From Phoronis ovalis (taxonomy: Eukaryota > Phoronida > Phoronidae), in contig JAOXYB010064401.1 of NCBI GenBank assembly GCA_028565635.1, forward strand, positions 1-10,377: a DNA stretch of 10,377 nt, given 5' to 3'. Each line of letters starts with the position of its first letter. The stretch's first letter is position 1. Below, in pieces: positions 1 to 6,795 of the stretch. The notes below the pieces were generated by a model that saw only the letters and a program-made list of their open reading frames with translations, ran no database searches and was not told where the DNA came from. The position numbers and the translations under genes were made by a program.

Positions 1-304
1 CTGAATTAAGCTCTTACACCTGATGGTCAAAGTACATTATTCTCTTTGTATAAAACCTTTGTAATTATTAATTAAAAGAGTCTGAATTACAATCTTTAAA
101 CCTGTGTTGTGTTTTAGTCAATTCTTCAGCATAACACACGGTACAATGTGTGGACCAAATGTCATAAAAAGATAAATATTTCAGTAACCCTAGTACCTGG
201 AAGGTTATCTAATTTGTTTAATTCAAGCGATATGTCATAATACAAATCCAAGATAAACTACTAGTAATAAACTACTGATAACTTAACTGATAATACCAGC
301 AATA
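1..304. other. AT-rich intergenic DNA, nothing recognised
   Basis: There is no open frame of note and no RNA gene or inverted repeat that I can see. The sequence is AT-rich and leads directly into the 22-bp minisatellite that starts at 305. Confidence 0.6.
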
Positions 305-808
305 ACAGTATACAGCTTCTAATATAACAATATACAGCTTCTAATGTAACAGTATACAGCTTCTAATATAACTGTATACAACTTCTAATGTAACAGTATA
401 CAGCTTCTAATATAAGAATATACAGCTTCTAATATAACAGTATACAGTTTCAAATATAACAGTATACAACTTCTAATGTAACAGTATACAGCTTCTAATA
501 TAAGAATATACAGCTTCTAATATAACAGTATGCAGCTTCTAATGTAACAGTATACAGCTTCTAATATAACAGTATACAGTTTCAAATATAACAGTATCCA
601 ACTTCTAATGTAACAGTATACAGCTTCTAATGTAACAGTATACAACTTCTAATGTAACAGTATACAGCTTCTAATATAACAGTATACAGTTTCAAATATA
701 ACAGTATACAGCTTCTAATGTAACTGTATACAGCTTCTAATATAACTGTACAGTTTCTAACATAACAGTATACAGTTTCTAACATAACAGTATTCAGCTT
801 CTAATAAA
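305..808. repeat. 22-bp minisatellite, 23 tandem copies
   Basis: Twenty-three head-to-tail units can be marked off one after another. A typical unit begins ACAGTATACAGC and ends TTCTAATATA, so it is 22 bp. All units are exactly 22 bp except unit 21 (745-764), which lost 2 bp. Variants recur: GTTTCAAA units at 437, 569 and 679, AGAATATA units at 415 and 503, and units ending in GTA instead of ATA. This shows that blocks of several units were duplicated together. Because 22 is not a multiple of 3, coding is unlikely. Many units contain the palindrome GTATAC. The last units (745-808) are the most diverged, as expected at an array edge. Confidence 0.97.
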
Positions 809-1202
809 TACCTACTAATATATATTTTTGCTATAAGAATAACTTCGTTATTTTGTTCATTTTTTTTAATAATTTTGGTCATACATTCATTTTTATCATA
901 TTTTTTAACTAATAATTTATACTGTTCACAATAGGCACATGGCCCTACATAGTCCCGGAAGATATTTTTCCAGTTTAAAACCAATAATATAAAAGACATA
1001 TAGTTTTCTCTGCCCCAGTCATCTAAGAGATTTTTTTCTCTAAGGTCTAATAAATAATTTTAGTCAGAAATCTGATCAGCTCAGCACATATCAAATGACG
1101 GTACTGCTTTATCAATTCCATTGTCTGTCTATCCTTTTGCCTATATTGATTCTTTAATGTGGTGCAGTATAGCATTGTGTTATCGTTGATTCTTGAAATA
1201 TT
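809..1202. other. AT-rich intergenic DNA
   Basis: I see no supported gene. A minus-strand open frame across 999-757 runs into the minisatellite, so its tail is translated repeat. Its upstream half includes a CAYC stretch, but I recognise no family. Confidence 0.5.
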
Positions 1203-1357
1203 GCAGGCGCGGATGCAAGGGGGTTTCCACACGGTCACGAAATTTCTGGGAGAAAGTATTCCATGAAGACCTTATGAAAATCATGTTTCTTGTTTCTTGG
1301 AAAACGGTCAAGGGTTCCTGACCGTTTTCCTCGTCTATGAGCGGTTCAGGGCGGTTT
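1203..1357. mobile_element. GC-richer block, probable remnant of an older repeat
   Basis: The composition changes abruptly from AT-rich flank to a segment beginning GGCGCGGATGCAAGGGGG and continuing to the left target duplication of the 480-bp element. It contains a perfect 12-bp hairpin at 1299-1330. The sharp boundary, GC-rich start and hairpin suggest a repeat into which, or beside which, the 480-bp element inserted. I found no matching second end to the right of 1853, so the element type and limits are uncertain. Confidence 0.4.
1299..1330. repeat. Perfect 12-bp stem, 8-nt loop hairpin
   Basis: GGAAAACGGTCA at 1299-1310 is followed after 8 bases (AGGGTTCC) by its exact reverse complement TGACCGTTTTCC at 1319-1330. 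The stem is perfect and does not extend further outward. It could be a foldback part of the surrounding GC-richer block. There is no T-run after it and no reason to call it a terminator in this animal DNA. Confidence 0.85.
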
Positions 1358-1365
1358 CTTTGTTC
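1358..1365. repeat. Left target site duplication CTTTGTTC
   Basis: These eight bases directly abut the left terminus of the 480-bp element and are repeated exactly at its right edge. Confidence 0.85.
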
Positions 1366-1845
1366 CCCGGGGGGCTCACTTGAAAAAAAAGTCGGGTACC
1401 CATGCTTGTCCGTAGGAGGATCAAAATACCCCCCTAACTGGGGGATTTTGCTGAAAAAGGTACCCCTAAACGGGAAGTTTTTTCTATGAAAAATTAACCA
1501 AAGAAAAAAACGGTTCCCAAAAAAAATCGACAACCAAAAAAAAACATCGTCAAAACAAAATAATACACTAAATTTTTTTTAAAAATGAAAAATGGTCGCC
1601 AAAATGTAATGCTCGCTGCTCCCACTGAAGAAAGGACCCCAAAACGGGAGGTGTACGTGAAAAATCAATCCCTAAACGGGAAGCTACATTTGCCAAAAAC
1701 ATACCCCTAAATGTGGTTTTCCGCCAAAATCGACCCCTAAACGGGGTTCCCGGGAACCCCGTCGAACGGCGAAAAGGGTAACCCTTACCCCCGTTTTTTC
1801 GGACAAGCATGCGTACCCGACTTTTTTTTAAGTGAGCCCCCCGGG
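1366..1845. mobile_element. 480-bp non-autonomous TIR transposon (MITE)
   Basis: The left arm at 1366-1412 and the right arm at 1845-1800 (read on the minus strand) start with the same 16 bases, CCCGGGGGGCTCACTT. They remain aligned for 46-47 bp with one indel in an A-tract and one mismatch. The element is flanked by a direct 8-bp duplication, CTTTGTTC, at 1358-1365 and 1846-1853; a 9-bp reading, CTTTGTTCC, is also possible. Inside are six degenerate copies of a motif like ACCCCTAAACGGG and no plausible transposase frame. An 8-bp duplication is typical of hAT and some other DNA transposon superfamilies, but the TIR sequence alone does not let me assign one. Open frames on the minus strand here are translations of the repeats. 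Confidence 0.9.
1428..1745. repeat. Six degenerate ACCCCTAAACGGG motifs inside the MITE
   Basis: Copies start near 1428 (CCCCTAACTGGGG form), 1462, 1636, 1668, 1703 (ATGTGG variant) and 1733. Neighbouring copies are 30-35 bp apart, except for a gap of about 174 bp between the second and third. Short A-rich or CCAAAA spacers lie between them. On the minus strand they translate into repeated FRG-like peptides. That is a by-product of the repeat and not evidence of a gene. Confidence 0.75.
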
Positions 1846-1853
1846 CTTTGTTC
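1846..1853. repeat. Right target site duplication CTTTGTTC
   Basis: This is an exact copy of the 8 bases at 1358-1365, immediately outside the right terminus of the 480-bp element. Confidence 0.85.
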
Positions 1854-2753
1854 CTTCCAATAATTGATATTTTTGATAAAATTTAGAGAAATCTCACAAA
1901 TAGTAAGTTGAATCAAAACAGAAGGTTATGGATGTATAGACAAAAATGACAGCCTGACATGCGCACAGAGATTGACGAATAGTATACCACTTGGTATAAT
2001 CAGGATAATATTCGGGACACAGATATCACCAATATTATGGAGTAGCTAGTGAACCGCGTAGGACAAACTTTTTTTTAAAAACTTCTTACGGAATTCGAAG
2101 TGGTTATATCTTCTCGGTAGCTTTTCTTTGAGGCTAAACAGAATCTATAGTAATATCTCACTTAATTACACTGAAACTCAATATTATATTATAGACTTAT
2201 TCCAGCTGTTATCAACATTATATTATAGATTTATTCAATGCTAGCTGTTGATAAATACACTAGGCATAATATTTTGTACAAACAATTATCACAACAAAGA
2301 AGGAAGTGAATGATTATATCAAAATTTTATCTTTATAATCTTATTCCGAATGCATTCTAATGTGTAATCTGCAAAATGTGATAATTTGATAAAGAACTGT
2401 ATTTACTTATATGAATCCCAGGTTGTATACACTATCAGTTCATGTACTGCCCCTCCTTTGTAGTACAGTTGAAACACTTGTTACATGGTGTAACGATCCT
2501 AGCAAACATAATATGTGTAGCATAGTTACTGTACACTTTGCATGCTGAGATACTTCGTGAGAAGGATTATGAAATGCGAAATTTAGTTAGAGTGGTCATT
2601 ATTAGATTGTCATCCCCAAATGTTTACATTCAGTGAGAAGAAAAGTTTTATTTTACTTATTTGGAAAGATATTAATACTTGCAATTATGCTCAAAATATT
2701 TCACAAACTTTAATTTCCAGAAACAATTGTCATAATTTTATTGACTTATTGCC
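1854..2753. other. AT-rich intergenic DNA with a small two-copy repeat
   Basis: No gene, RNA gene or transposon end is visible over about 900 bp. The only structure noted is a diverged two-copy direct repeat at 2183-2254 (listed separately) and a small TATACC/GGTATA hairpin near 1982-1997. Confidence 0.5.
2183..2254. repeat. Two-copy diverged direct repeat
   Basis: The block ATTATATTATAGACTTATTC followed by CAGCTGTTATCAA (2183 onward) recurs at 2217 as ATTATATTATAGATTTATTC followed by AATGCTAGCTGTTGATAA. The second copy has a short insertion and a few substitutions. It is a local duplication with no evident function. Confidence 0.7.
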
Positions 2754-3156
2754 CAACTAATAGACTATTTGCATGCACTTGGTGGAGCCACCAGTCTCAG
2801 ACCCAAACGATCACAGCACATCGCATTCTGAAAATGAACAATGACGTAGTTCTGCGTGCGCTCACGCGATTCATTCATAAAACGCATCCTTCGCATGTTG
2901 AGCCAAAACCAAAAAAAATCTGATGTTCTTTGATCTAAGAAATACCCTCCTTTTTGTGAACATTTCAATACATAAACAACTATTTATTACTGAATATTTT
3001 ATTTTGTTAAATTTCAGCGCGGTTAAATCTTTTCTGAAGTCAGATTAATTAACAAAAACAAGTTCTGTGTATAACTAAAGGATAACGGTATTGAACGGTC
3101 TGACTGTACTGTGACTGGAGCGCCCTCAAAAGTGCATGCAAATAGTCTATTGATTG
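2754..3156. mobile_element. About 400-bp foldback/MITE-like element with octamer-bearing arms
   Basis: The 22 bases at 2759-2780 are the exact reverse complement of 3130-3151. Including 5 more outward bases on each side with two mismatches, the arms are 27 bp. Going inward the arms stay alignable with gaps: CCAGTCTCAG and ACC on the left match CCAGTCACAG and, about 10 bases later, ACC on the right. This is a foldback architecture of roughly 60-bp diverged arms around a core of about 280 bp. The core has no convincing coding frame. No clear target duplication was found, so the exact ends are approximate. Each arm carries the palindrome TGCATGCA overlapping the octamer ATGCAAAT. Confidence 0.7.
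2983..3003 (-). promoter_or_regulatory. Candidate poly(A) signals for the 4961-3249 gene
   Basis: Two AATAAA hexamers occur on the minus strand at 3003-2998 and 2988-2983, about 250 bp past the stop codon at 3251-3249. A variant ATTAAA lies closer, at 3219-3214. They would serve if the gene ends at that stop. Hexamers are common by chance in AT-rich DNA, and these two sit inside the foldback element, so they could be incidental. Confidence 0.3.
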
Positions 3157-3248
3157 ACAAACATAGGACAGGTGACTACAAGTGCTCCTTATTGTCACCT
3201 TAACGAAAAATAATTTAATACAACCATTAGTTTGTTGTTTCCACATCA

Positions 3249-4961
3249 CTAAATGCGCTCATGCATACATGCAGCACTGGAACGCTTGCAATTATAATTA
3301 TATACCTTATCACCTTTGCATGGCGGCGGGATTACAACTGACAGATTTATAGTTTGCAATTTTTTAACAAGTTTACCTTTCTTTTCTCCAACATCTATTC
3401 CCTCGGCTGATGATTTATTACCAATTTTCCTTTTTCGGAGCTTTTTGTTGCCATGTGTTTTCTTTACGTTAAAGAGTGTACTGTCACTGAGACCAACAGT
3501 CGTCGAAGAAGTCCATGTTGTTGACAACGAGGGGCTCGATTTCTTTAACTTTTTTGAGACTTTCTTTTTGCGTTTTTTGTCACCAATAGGAGTTGCACTT
3601 TGTGCCCGTTCTACAGGACTTGGTGCGCTGAACTTGGAACATTGTCTCTGCATTACTGCTACGCTAGAAGGTCGTTGCAGTTCGGGAGATTTCTTTCGTC
3701 CTAATGCCTTATCATAAGCATCAATAACACGAGCCAAGGAGTCCATACCGGATAAACCGTCAACACTCGTTTCTGCATCTTTTGTGAATATCGGAGAGGT
3801 CATTGTCTCAGCATTTATCATCCTCGGGTATTTTTCCTTTAGAACACGTTGACTGTTATCTATCAGCAATTCAGCCGGAACTCTTTTCTCCGGTGTTAGG
3901 GCCGCAGTACCAGTTCTGTCACTTTCTTTGTTCGTAGTAGATTCCGACGTGTCCGTAGATGTTTTTGGAATTGGCGAAATTTCAGTTTGTTGCCTTTGTT
4001 GTACGGGATCTGTCATGTCATTTTTTACCGACTTCCAAGTGTAACTGTTTGGGTACTGTATTTGAAGTGGAGGTTTAATTTTATTTCCGAGGGCAGATGC
4101 ATGCTCAGCGCCAACATCTTTGATTTCTTTTTGCTTGTACGTATCTTGGGGCGTCTGTGAATTGTTCGTGACACTTTTACGGGAAATGGTGTCAATACAA
4201 TCTCCTTTTACTCCTTTGTCGCCAACATTCTCAGAATTTAACGAGACACCACTTAGAGTTCGTAACTTTTGTGCAATGCTCTTCGCCTCCTCCGCCAATT
4301 TATTACCAGGCTTTGTCAAAGCGGTAGGGTTGGAATCTGAGACACTACTGTCTTGCGTGGAATCTTTGAGGTCTACATCCACAGAAACACTTGAAAAGGA
4401 AATGGTACTTAATTGATTCTCTAAGTCATTCAATACAGTTTTAACAATTCTTTCACTTTCTATCAAGCTTTTTGTAGCTTCTATCTCTTTTTGTTTTATT
4501 TTGCCGCTATTTTGAATATCTTTTTTGTCGGTATCGTTTCCAGGGACTATACCAGCAGACGTTTTATCAGTTTCACTGTCAGTAATGGACTCTCCCGTTG
4601 CGTTATTTTTCTTTGGCACCTGAGGTTTGAGATATTTTGATGCAATGCCTCTTTTTACACTAGTCAAGCTAGAACGCTTTGTTTTAGGTATTGCACGAAT
4701 GTTTACTTTCATTTCTTTTCTTTTCGACGTTACCAAACCTTCTCGATCAAATTCATGTAGACTTACAGCGTTGCTGAAGCTTACTTTAGATGATGAATCC
4801 TTCATATTTGTATTTTCCTGTACACTGCGATTTCGCTTTACTGCACCAGGGGCAGGACTTCTGGTCACAGCTTGTACTAGATTGGCTATGGACATCTCTT
4901 TCAGGTAATTTGACCTCGTCTTCAGAAAATACTGACTAGGCTTTATTCTAGATTGTGGCAT
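3249..4961 (-). CDS. Unrecognised Ser/Thr/Lys-rich protein, probably disordered and nuclear (about 570 aa)
   Basis: One uninterrupted frame in AT-rich DNA, far longer than chance, ends with TAG at 3251-3249. I chose the ATG at 4961-4959. The frame stays open only 12 codons further up to a TGA at 5000-4998, and that stretch has no other ATG. The ATG is directly preceded by TATTCTCAG, a possible splice acceptor, so an upstream exon may exist. The next ATG is at 4895.

The protein (numbered from this Met) is rich in Ser, Thr and Lys, with short predicted helices near 160-180, 219-234 and 402-422. Basic clusters near 462-474 (KKRKKKVSKKLKK) and 506-512 (KKLRKRK) suggest nuclear or nucleolar import. 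There is no signal peptide, membrane segment or catalytic motif. An isolated YTWKS near 307 faintly recalls the N-terminal region of ZC3H3-type CCCH proteins, but no zinc finger is present, so I do not name it. The last 18-21 codons may be intron read-through, as GTGATA and AAG|GTATAT donors lie near 3316-3306. Confidence 0.85.
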   Translation of the reverse strand: MPQSRIKPSQYFLKTRSNYLKEMSIANLVQAVTRSPAPGAVKRNRSVQENTNMKDSSSKVSFSNAVSLHEFDREGLVTSKRKEMKVNIRAIPKTKRSSLTSVKRGIASKYLKPQVPKKNNATGESITDSETDKTSAGIVPGNDTDKKDIQNSGKIKQKEIEATKSLIESERIVKTVLNDLENQLSTISFSSVSVDVDLKDSTQDSSVSDSNPTALTKPGNKLAEEAKSIAQKLRTLSGVSLNSENVGDKGVKGDCIDTISRKSVTNNSQTPQDTYKQKEIKDVGAEHASALGNKIKPPLQIQYPNSYTWKSVKNDMTDPVQQRQQTEISPIPKTSTDTSESTTNKESDRTGTAALTPEKRVPAELLIDNSQRVLKEKYPRMINAETMTSPIFTKDAETSVDGLSGMDSLARVIDAYDKALGRKKSPELQRPSSVAVMQRQCSKFSAPSPVERAQSATPIGDKKRKKKVSKKLKKSSPSLSTTWTSSTTVGLSDSTLFNVKKTHGNKKLRKRKIGNKSSAEGIDVGEKKGKLVKKLQTINLSVVIPPPCKGDKVYNYNCKRSSAACMHERI

Positions 4962-4999
4962 CTGAGAATATTTGTACTGTAGACCTTTCAACGGTTTTC

Positions 5000-5411
5000 A
5001 AATGGTAAAATTAATGCAGTGCCTTCATATGCCACATTCAGATCAAGTTAATTAATACTGAAATGTTAGATAAAGTGTGACGACATTCTAAAGACAGACA
5101 CTCGTGTAACGCTTCTATGATAGTTCACCTACCACGATCGACTCGCACACGATTTGTCAAGTGAACTGTCGGAACAAGTGATGCACACTATACGCGAGTT
5201 GCCAGGGTGTACTGTAGCTGTGATGTCAACTCATCATATTATACTTGTGACGACACGCCAGTGCGATATTACGTCATACTATAAAACAGTAAACAGTTTA
5301 GTCTGTTCACAACTACATGATAATGTGGACCAACTTATTGACGTTTGTCATCTAACTGAATTGTTATTATATTAATTGTATATAAACAGAATTTGCATCA
5401 TCTTCACACAA
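5000..5411. other. Upstream intergenic region of the 4961-3249 gene, CpG-rich in its middle
   Basis: The stretch 5085-5285 has many CpG dinucleotides (for example CACGATCGACTCGCACACG and CGACACGCCAGTGCGATATT) between CpG-poor flanks. It lies just upstream of the minus-strand gene, so it is the best candidate for its promoter and a short non-coding first exon. On the minus strand a TAG|GTGAAC donor-like site lies near 5130. A 61-73 codon plus-strand frame here resembles nothing I know and is treated as chance. Confidence 0.45.
5269..5276 (-). promoter_or_regulatory. CRE/ATF-like site TGACGTAA
   Basis: The minus strand reads TGACGTAA, one base off the palindromic cAMP response element TGACGTCA and a good match to ATF/C-EBP type bZIP sites. 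It lies about 310 bp upstream of the chosen ATG of the minus-strand gene and inside the CpG-rich stretch. Function is inferred from motif and position only. Confidence 0.3.
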
Positions 5412-5570
5412 ACTCTTTGTACCATAATGTATATAAAGAATCGAGTTTTTGCGATAACTTAATTAAGGGAAAACAGTATGTCCACTAAAACAGGTAACAC
5501 AAATTGAAAACGGGATGGTGACTTAATACGAAATAGTACATTTTGAATTTTTGCAACACACAGTTTCTCA
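5412..5570. repeat. Left arm of a large inverted repeat
   Basis: Read forward, this arm begins ACTCTTTGTACCATAATGTA and ends CACAGTTTCTCA. It aligns along its length, with scattered substitutions and a few indels, to the reverse complement of 6785-6923. Shared blocks include GATAACTTAA, GAAAAC.GGATGG.GAC and TACATTTTGAA. Its inner end directly abuts the TAA target site of the Harbinger-like MITE. Confidence 0.85.
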
Positions 5571-5621
5571 TAAGGGGCCGTTCATTAATTATGTCAACAA
5601 AATAGGGGGGGTGGTTTGAAG

Positions 5622-5654
5622 AAGGTTGACAATTGTTGACATGGGGGAGGGGGG
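5622..5654. repeat. Subterminal TTGACA plus G-run block, copy 1
   Basis: TTGACAATTGTTGACA followed by a run of G with a single A recurs in the same orientation at 6017-6049 as TTGACAGTTGTTGACA plus a longer G-run. Within a TIR element, subterminal blocks would normally be inverted, so the direct orientation is notable. Confidence 0.7.
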
Positions 5655-6016
5655 AGTTCAAGATAAATTGACGTCAGCAATGTTATTTTTACTTAAGCTT
5701 GGTACCGACTTCTTTGAAGCAAAGTTCTTTGTTTTTTTTGAAGATTGTAGTCGGCTTTCTTTGATGAAAGGTGCATGCATTATTGAAGTCACCGCTAAAG
5801 GCCAGCTTTAGAGAATCTAACAAAGCTAGAATATAAAGTCTCGATTTTTGCATGAATTCAAAGTGTTATAGTCAATTTGAAATCTGTTAAACAAGTAAAA
5901 AAAATGTATTAAAATTTATTTGTAGACCTTTTAATTTCCATAATTCTATTTTTAGCATAAAAGCCAGCCGTATAAAATATTGTTGACATAATTGTATTAG
6001 GGAGTCACTGAAAGTT

Positions 6017-6049
6017 TGACAGTTGTTGACAAGGGGGGAGGGGGGGGGG
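6017..6049. repeat. Subterminal TTGACA plus G-run block, copy 2
   Basis: This is the direct repeat of 5622-5654. It ends in 6033-6049, where 16 of 17 bases are G, a strong candidate for a G-quadruplex on the plus strand and a likely site of length polymorphism or sequencing error. Confidence 0.7.
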
Positions 6050-6097
6050 TAAAAAATTGCCTAAAAATTGTTGACATAATTAATGGACATCCCCTAA

Positions 6098-6784
6098 AAC
6101 AATGCTAAAACTATTGGGCGACAGTTTAAGATTTATTTTATTGAAAATAGCATTCTTGCATGCCAGATGTCCCTGTTCGCAGCTAAAAGTGGCCGGGTAG
6201 CTAAAAGCTAAAAATGTGTACAAATCTTAAATATGTTTAATTGTCCATTTTCAGAATTCAAAATTGTTACTAAAAATGTTTCAAAATATAGAAAGAATTC
6301 TCAGCGAGAAAAAACTATCAACATAGTACATGTATAACAACAGGATTCTCAGTTATATCCATGCATTCTTGCTATTAACAATTTTAATGATATTCCCGTT
6401 GACTTTGACGTACTTAGCACGCGGCATTGGTTAAATCGTGCATAAAGCCTTCTTCATAGGATACGATTAACTTTTAAATCTACTTTAAAATTACATGAAA
6501 AAGGAAAAGTTAATAGTATCTATGAATAGCACTGCTTAACAAAAGCGAGGCAAAGTACAAATCCATGCTATGGTTGGATTCCCTACTAAGGTAGATCTTG
6601 GGTAATTCAGTGGGGAATAAAGGGTTCTTTACCTGGAGCTGGAAGGTAGTATATAGGCAGTATGCAAGTGATGGCAGTGCACATCATATGTCCAAATCCC
6701 ATATAACACTATAGCGACATCTGACGAGCATACTGTTTCTCAATGTTAAACTATCTCCTAATAAGTTTTTTTACATTTTTTTGT
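6098..6784. other. Interior of the large inverted repeat, non-coding, with two hairpins
   Basis: I see no supported gene. Two short inverted repeats lie here, at 6453-6526 and 6731-6795, and are listed separately. The rest is AT-rich unique-looking DNA. Confidence 0.5.
6453..6526. repeat. Imperfect 22-bp inverted repeat (hairpin)
   Basis: TTCATAGGATACGATTAACT plus TTT at 6453-6475 pairs with AAAAGTTAATAGTATCTATG plus AA at 6505-6526, with one mismatch and one bulge and a loop of about 29 bases. It lies centrally in the interior of the larger inverted repeat. Confidence 0.75.
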
Positions 6785-6795
6785 TGAGAAACTGT
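6731..6795. repeat. 13-bp inverted repeat at inner edge of the right arm
   Basis: TACTGTTTCTCAA at 6731-6743 pairs with TTGAGAAACTGTA at 6783-6795 with one mismatch. The right-hand copy is the inner end of the large inverted-repeat arm. So the arm terminus CAGTTTCTCA occurs a third time here, facing its neighbour. Confidence 0.75.

Larger units (their letters stand above)
5574..6094. mobile_element. 521-bp Harbinger-like MITE with TAA duplication
   Basis: The left end reads GGGGCCGTTCATTAATTATG and continues TCAACAA. The right end, read on the minus strand, is GGGGATGTCCATTAATTATG and continues TCAACAA: 27 bp with three mismatches. TAA lies directly outside both ends (5571-5573 and 6095-6097), which fits the 3-bp TWA duplication of PIF/Harbinger transposons. 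No transposase frame is present, so the element would need a partner for movement. Subterminal DNA is oddly G-rich, with G-runs at 5605-5611, 5643-5654 and 6033-6049, each near TTGTTGACA words. Superfamily assignment rests on the duplication length and end sequence only. Confidence 0.8.

Noticed and set aside
305-808. CRISPR-like array
   Set aside because: Units are directly contiguous with no unique spacers, so this is an ordinary minisatellite.
757-999. 80-codon minus-strand open frame with a CAYC stretch
   Set aside because: Its 3' part is translated minisatellite and the rest matches no family I know. A diverged exon remains possible but unsupported.
1299-1330. Hairpin as a transcription terminator
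   Set aside because: The stem is not followed by a T-run and the surrounding genes are clearly eukaryotic.
1180-1810. Minus-strand frames with FRG-type peptide repeats
   Set aside because: They overlap the MITE, its ends and internal motifs. The repetition comes from the DNA repeat, not from a protein.
2741-2968. Short frames on both strands in the foldback element
   Set aside because: They are short, overlap each other on opposite strands and lie across an inverted-repeat arm. No family is recognised.
3316-4908. Plus-strand frames of 93-133 codons opposite the unknown gene
   Set aside because: They are shadows of the 4961-3249 coding strand, Phe/Leu/Ser-rich as expected from reverse-complemented Lys/Ser-rich codons.
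5154-5375. Plus-strand 73-codon frame in the CpG-rich region
   Set aside because: It begins at a non-ATG codon, shows no recognisable motif, and sits in the probable promoter of the minus-strand gene.
5626-5811. Plus-strand 61-codon frame within the Harbinger-like MITE
   Set aside because: It is too short for a transposase and begins in the G-rich subterminal repeat.
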